From Nocardioides caeni (GTDB taxonomy: Bacteria; Actinomycetota; Actinomycetes; Propionibacteriales; Nocardioidaceae), in NCBI RefSeq assembly GCF_004912195.1, contig NZ_STGW01000004.1, positions 274,809 to 338,808 on the forward strand: a DNA stretch of 64,000 bases, read 5' to 3'. The notes beneath the pieces are model-generated. The model saw only the letters and a program-made list of their open reading frames with translations. It ran no database searches and was not told where the DNA came from. Shown here piece by piece: positions 61,740 through 64,000 of this stretch (position 1 is its first letter; each line of letters starts with the position of its first letter). The translations under genes were made by a program, and so were the position numbers.

Positions 61740-62408
61740 ATGAGCAGCCACCGGACAGCCAGGGCGATCCGCTGGGCGGTCGGCATCGTCGGAGCGGTCG
61801 GGGTCGCGTGCGCGATCCTCGGCGCCCTCGTCCTGGCCCGCCCGGACACCGCGCCGGACACCCCGCCGCCCGCGCCGACGGCGACGGTGGACCTGGCGGA
61901 GATCGTGCCTCCGACCGCGGCCACCCCGACGAGCCCCCTGACCACCGACAGCACCCCGGCACCCGTCGGCCGGCCCACCCGCCTCTCGATCCCCGCGATC
62001 GGGGTGGACGAGCGGCTGGAGGGGCGGGGGCTCACCGCGGAGGGCGCCCTCGACACCCCCGACTTCGGTGACGCAGCCTGGTACGAGCCCGGTCCCCGGC
62101 CGGGCGAGCCCGGCGGCGCGGTGGTCGTCGCGCACGTGCACGGCCCCGACGGGCCGGACGTGTTCTGGGACCTCGCGACGCTCGAGCCGGGTGACGTCGT
62201 ACGCATCGAGCGGACCGACGGCGTCGCCACCTTCGTCGTCGACGCGGTCGAGGACGTCGCCAAGGAGGACCTGCCCGTCGACCGGATCTGGCCGGAGACC
62301 GACGCTCCGCTGCTGCGGTTGATCACCTGTGGCGGCGAGCGGCTCCCTCAGGGCGGCTACCCCGACAACACGATCGTCTACGCCCACCTCGATGAGTACG
62401 TCCAGTGA
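61740..62408 (+). CDS. class F-type sortase
   Basis: 222 residues: N-terminal span (RWAVGIVGAVGVACAILGALVLA), Pro/Thr linker, then the sortase domain RLSIPAIGVDERLEGRGLTAEGALDTPDFGDAAWYEPGPRPGEPG, catalytic His in VVVAHVHGPDG and Cys in RLITCGGERL; DNTIVYAHL matches the last strand. Sortases of this class anchor proteins on the actinobacterial surface. The catalytic Arg could not be placed by eye. Follows the membrane-spanning sigma protein. Confidence 0.9.
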   Translation: MSSHRTARAIRWAVGIVGAVGVACAILGALVLARPDTAPDTPPPAPTATVDLAEIVPPTAATPTSPLTTDSTPAPVGRPTRLSIPAIGVDERLEGRGLTAEGALDTPDFGDAAWYEPGPRPGEPGGAVVVAHVHGPDGPDVFWDLATLEPGDVVRIERTDGVATFVVDAVEDVAKEDLPVDRIWPETDAPLLRLITCGGERLPQGGYPDNTIVYAHLDEYVQ

Positions 62409-62427
62409 GCGCCGCACCGACGACGGC

Positions 62428-63618
62428 TCAGCGTCGCTCGAACGCGATCCCCGCCCGCTGCAGACGGGCCAGCAGCGCGTCGCCCATGGCGGTCGCAGTG
62501 GTCAGCTGGCCCGAGCGCACCGGGTTCTCGTCGAGCGCCAGGCAGATCGCCGACTCAGCCAGCATCTTGGCGGTCTCGGTGTAGCCCGGGTCACCGCCCG
62601 AGACCCTGGTGTGGACCTGGGTCCCCTCGGTCTCGGCGACGAAGTCGACGGTGAACCACGACTTCTCCCGCCGGCTCTCCGACGGCCCCTCGCCCTGCGG
62701 GACGCGCTTGAGCAGCGCCTTGCGCAGCGGCGGCACCTGCGCCGCGACCGTCAGGCCACCCATGCCGACGGTGCCCCCGACGGCGTAGCGCAGGGTCTTG
62801 GTGCCGGCGAAGTGGGAGTACGTGAATGCCGGGCCGTACGACGCCAGCGCGGCGCCGCTGCGGGCGACGACGAACGGGTCGATGGTCGGCAACGGCAGCA
62901 GCCAGTAGCCGAGCTCGCCGTCGCGGCGCGGGCGTCCGGCGGTCGCCCGGGAGCGCCGGTCCTCGGGTCGCGGCTCGAGTCGACGCCGCGCGGAGGACGC
63001 CTCCTTCATCTGCCGGGCGCGCGCGAACGCGCCCATCGCGGAGTGGAAGGTGCCGCCGGAGAAGGTGGCGTTGCTGCGTACGACGCCGCGCATCGTCACG
63101 GGCGCGGTGATCTCGCCGCCGACCTCCGCCGCCAGTTGCTGGACCGTGTAGTAGGCGCCGAGGTCGTGCGGGATCGAGTCGAAGCCGCAGCAGTGGACGA
63201 GGCGCGCGCCGGATCCCTCGGCGGCGGCGTTGTGCTCGACGTAGGTGCGGTCGACGAACTCGGGCTCGCCGGTGAGGTCGACGTAGTCGGTGCCGCCGGC
63301 GGCGCAGGCCGCGACGAGTGGACCGCCGTGCTGCACGTAGGGGCCGATCGTGGTCGCCACCACCTTGGTGGTGGCGACCGCCGCGGCGAGCCCGTCGGTG
63401 TCGGTCGCGTCGACGACGACCAGCGGCAGCTCCGCCAGCCGGGGATCGGTGCCGGCGAGACGGTGCCGCACGGCCTCGAGCTTCTCCTCGCTACGCCCCG
63501 CGATCGCCCACCGCAGCTCCCGCGGCGCGTGGGCCGCCAGGTAGTCGGCGGTGAGGCCGCCGGTGAACCCGGTGGCTCCGAAGAGGACGACGTCGTACGG
63601 GCGATCGGTGGCTGCCAT
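62428..63618 (-). CDS. saccharopine dehydrogenase-like (trans-acting enoyl reductase type) protein
   Basis: 396 residues: YDVVLFGATGFTGGLTADYLAAHAP (Rossmann), WAIAGRSEEKLEAVRHRLAG, TTIGPYVQHGGPLVAACAAGGTDYVDLTGEPEFV and HCCGFDSIPHDLGAYY. In mycobacteria close relatives are trans-acting enoyl reductases in phthiocerol/glycolipid synthesis; many are uncharacterised. No polyketide synthase gene is nearby. ATG 63618; the gene reads away from the R4 repeat. Confidence 0.88.
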   Translation of the reverse strand: MAATDRPYDVVLFGATGFTGGLTADYLAAHAPRELRWAIAGRSEEKLEAVRHRLAGTDPRLAELPLVVVDATDTDGLAAAVATTKVVATTIGPYVQHGGPLVAACAAGGTDYVDLTGEPEFVDRTYVEHNAAAEGSGARLVHCCGFDSIPHDLGAYYTVQQLAAEVGGEITAPVTMRGVVRSNATFSGGTFHSAMGAFARARQMKEASSARRRLEPRPEDRRSRATAGRPRRDGELGYWLLPLPTIDPFVVARSGAALASYGPAFTYSHFAGTKTLRYAVGGTVGMGGLTVAAQVPPLRKALLKRVPQGEGPSESRREKSWFTVDFVAETEGTQVHTRVSGGDPGYTETAKMLAESAICLALDENPVRSGQLTTATAMGDALLARLQRAGIAFERR

Positions 63619-63670
63619 GCACCTCACTCTGGCACAGGACCACAGGTCATCGAGGAGCGAGCGCCAGCGA

Positions 63671-63727
63671 GCGTCACGAGATGCCTGTAGGGACCTGGCG
63701 GACGCAACCACAGAGGTCTCGTGACGC
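63671..63727. repeat. dispersed inverted repeat, variant copy (R4)
   Basis: Arms GCGTCACGAGA (63671-63681) and TCTCGTGACGC (63717-63727), flanked by GAGCGAGCGCCAGCGA and CGCTCGTCCCTCGCGG segments related to R1/R2. It lies between the enoyl-reductase-like gene start and the GIY-YIG gene. Confidence 0.7.
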
Positions 63728-63766
63728 CCGCTCGTCCCTCGCGGGGCTCCGCGACCACCAGATCGA

Positions 63767-64000
63767 CTACGGGATGTCGGGCTTCCAGACACCGGGACGC
63801 CCCGCTTCCTGCGCGTGCAGCCGCGCCTCCGTGCCGGCCAGACCTCGACTCGACAACGCGGACAGCGCATCGATGCGCCCCTCGATCAGAGCGATCCGCT
63901 TGGCACGCCCCCACTTCTGGATCTGCTTCTCGAAGGTGAAGGCAAGATCGACGCGATCGAACTGGTGCGCCCACACCACACGGACGGGCCTGCGGTCAAG
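63767..64000 (-). CDS. GIY-YIG nuclease family protein (partial, 5' end outside window)
   Basis: The C-terminal 77 codons are in the window; the frame runs on past 64000 (RRPVRVVWAHQFDRVDLAFTFEKQIQKWGRAKRIALIEGRIDALSAL). The helix AFTFEKQIQKWGRAKRIALIEG is the conserved UPF0213/YhbQ C-terminal segment with the catalytic Glu in EKQIQKW. The N-terminal GIY-YIG strands lie outside. Confidence 0.85.
   Translation of the reverse strand, partial: LDRRPVRVVWAHQFDRVDLAFTFEKQIQKWGRAKRIALIEGRIDALSALSSRGLAGTEARLHAQEAGRPGVWKPDIP

Overview
The window is very GC-rich with a strong G/C third-position bias. It carries F420-dependent (LLM-class) oxidoreductases, CYP51 with its own 3Fe-4S ferredoxin, a SepX/GlpR divisome protein next to gephyrin-like Glp, LytR-CpsA-Psr proteins, and many probable leaderless starts (TANNNT 6-7 nt before ATG/GTG). 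Together these point to the chromosome of an actinobacterium, most likely a Nocardioides-like member of the Nocardioidaceae. That assignment is an inference from gene content, not from a marker gene.

Region 1 (1-19072) is catabolic. An aldehyde dehydrogenase and a sugar-type ABC importer (lipoprotein, double ATPase, permease) are followed by a minus-strand operon running from 10486 down to 5648: NTF2-like protein, cytochrome P450, MDR reductase, acyl-CoA dehydrogenase, SDR. A CPR/CysJ-type diflavin reductase is divergent from it. Next come an amidohydrolase, an enoyl-CoA hydratase, a class III CoA-transferase homologue, and a plus-strand operon of thioesterase, Zn-alcohol dehydrogenase, SDR and creatininase homologue. 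Three promoters here share an AT-rich palindrome centred on TCATGA upstream of the -35 box, suggesting one shared regulator.

Region 2 (about 19073-28308) is a lower-GC genomic island ending at tRNA-Ala(CGC). It holds a tyrosine integrase, an excisionase-like HTH protein, a GIY-YIG nuclease-like protein, a frameshifted membrane NERD protein, small unknown proteins and an 803-residue SIR2-STAND protein of the kind used in anti-phage abortive defence. This is the best candidate for a poorly described system.

Region 3 (28309-44367) is housekeeping: sepX/glpR, a RimJ-like acetyltransferase, mog, moaC, glp/moeA and a UDPGP-family uridylyltransferase in a tight minus-strand run, then 5-formyl-THF cyclo-ligase, a penicillin acylase homologue, an FmdB zinc-ribbon protein behind a CIRCE (HrcA) element, a SAF-domain protein, mscL, two tandem LCP genes, tRNA-Arg(CCT), an Ig-like secreted protein, two overlapping SemiSWEET half-transporters and a phosphopantetheinyl transferase.

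Region 4 (44393-59559) is a second oxidative module: CMD protein, hydroxyisobutyrate-dehydrogenase-like enzyme, SDR, ALDH, NTF2-like protein, ferredoxin, CYP51, SDR, P450 and TetR regulator. Its gene content closely parallels the Mycobacterium tuberculosis CYP51 locus as I remember it. An amidohydrolase, an LLM oxidoreductase, a protein I do not recognise, a YchJ/SEC-C protein, an SDR and a DapB-like reductase follow. Three promoter regions here carry paired palindromes, TGGACA-2-TGTCCA beside TAGAAC-2-GTTCYA; the second looks like the mycobacterial KstR operator, which suggests sterol-type substrates.

Region 5 (59789-64000) has an ECF sigma factor fused to a zinc-finger anti-sigma-like segment, a membrane span and extracellular domains, then a sortase, a saccharopine-dehydrogenase-like reductase and the end of a GIY-YIG gene. 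Several families of hairpin repeats (36-bp perfect palindromes, covarying hairpins flanking ychJ, and a dispersed inverted repeat) lie between genes in regions 3-5.
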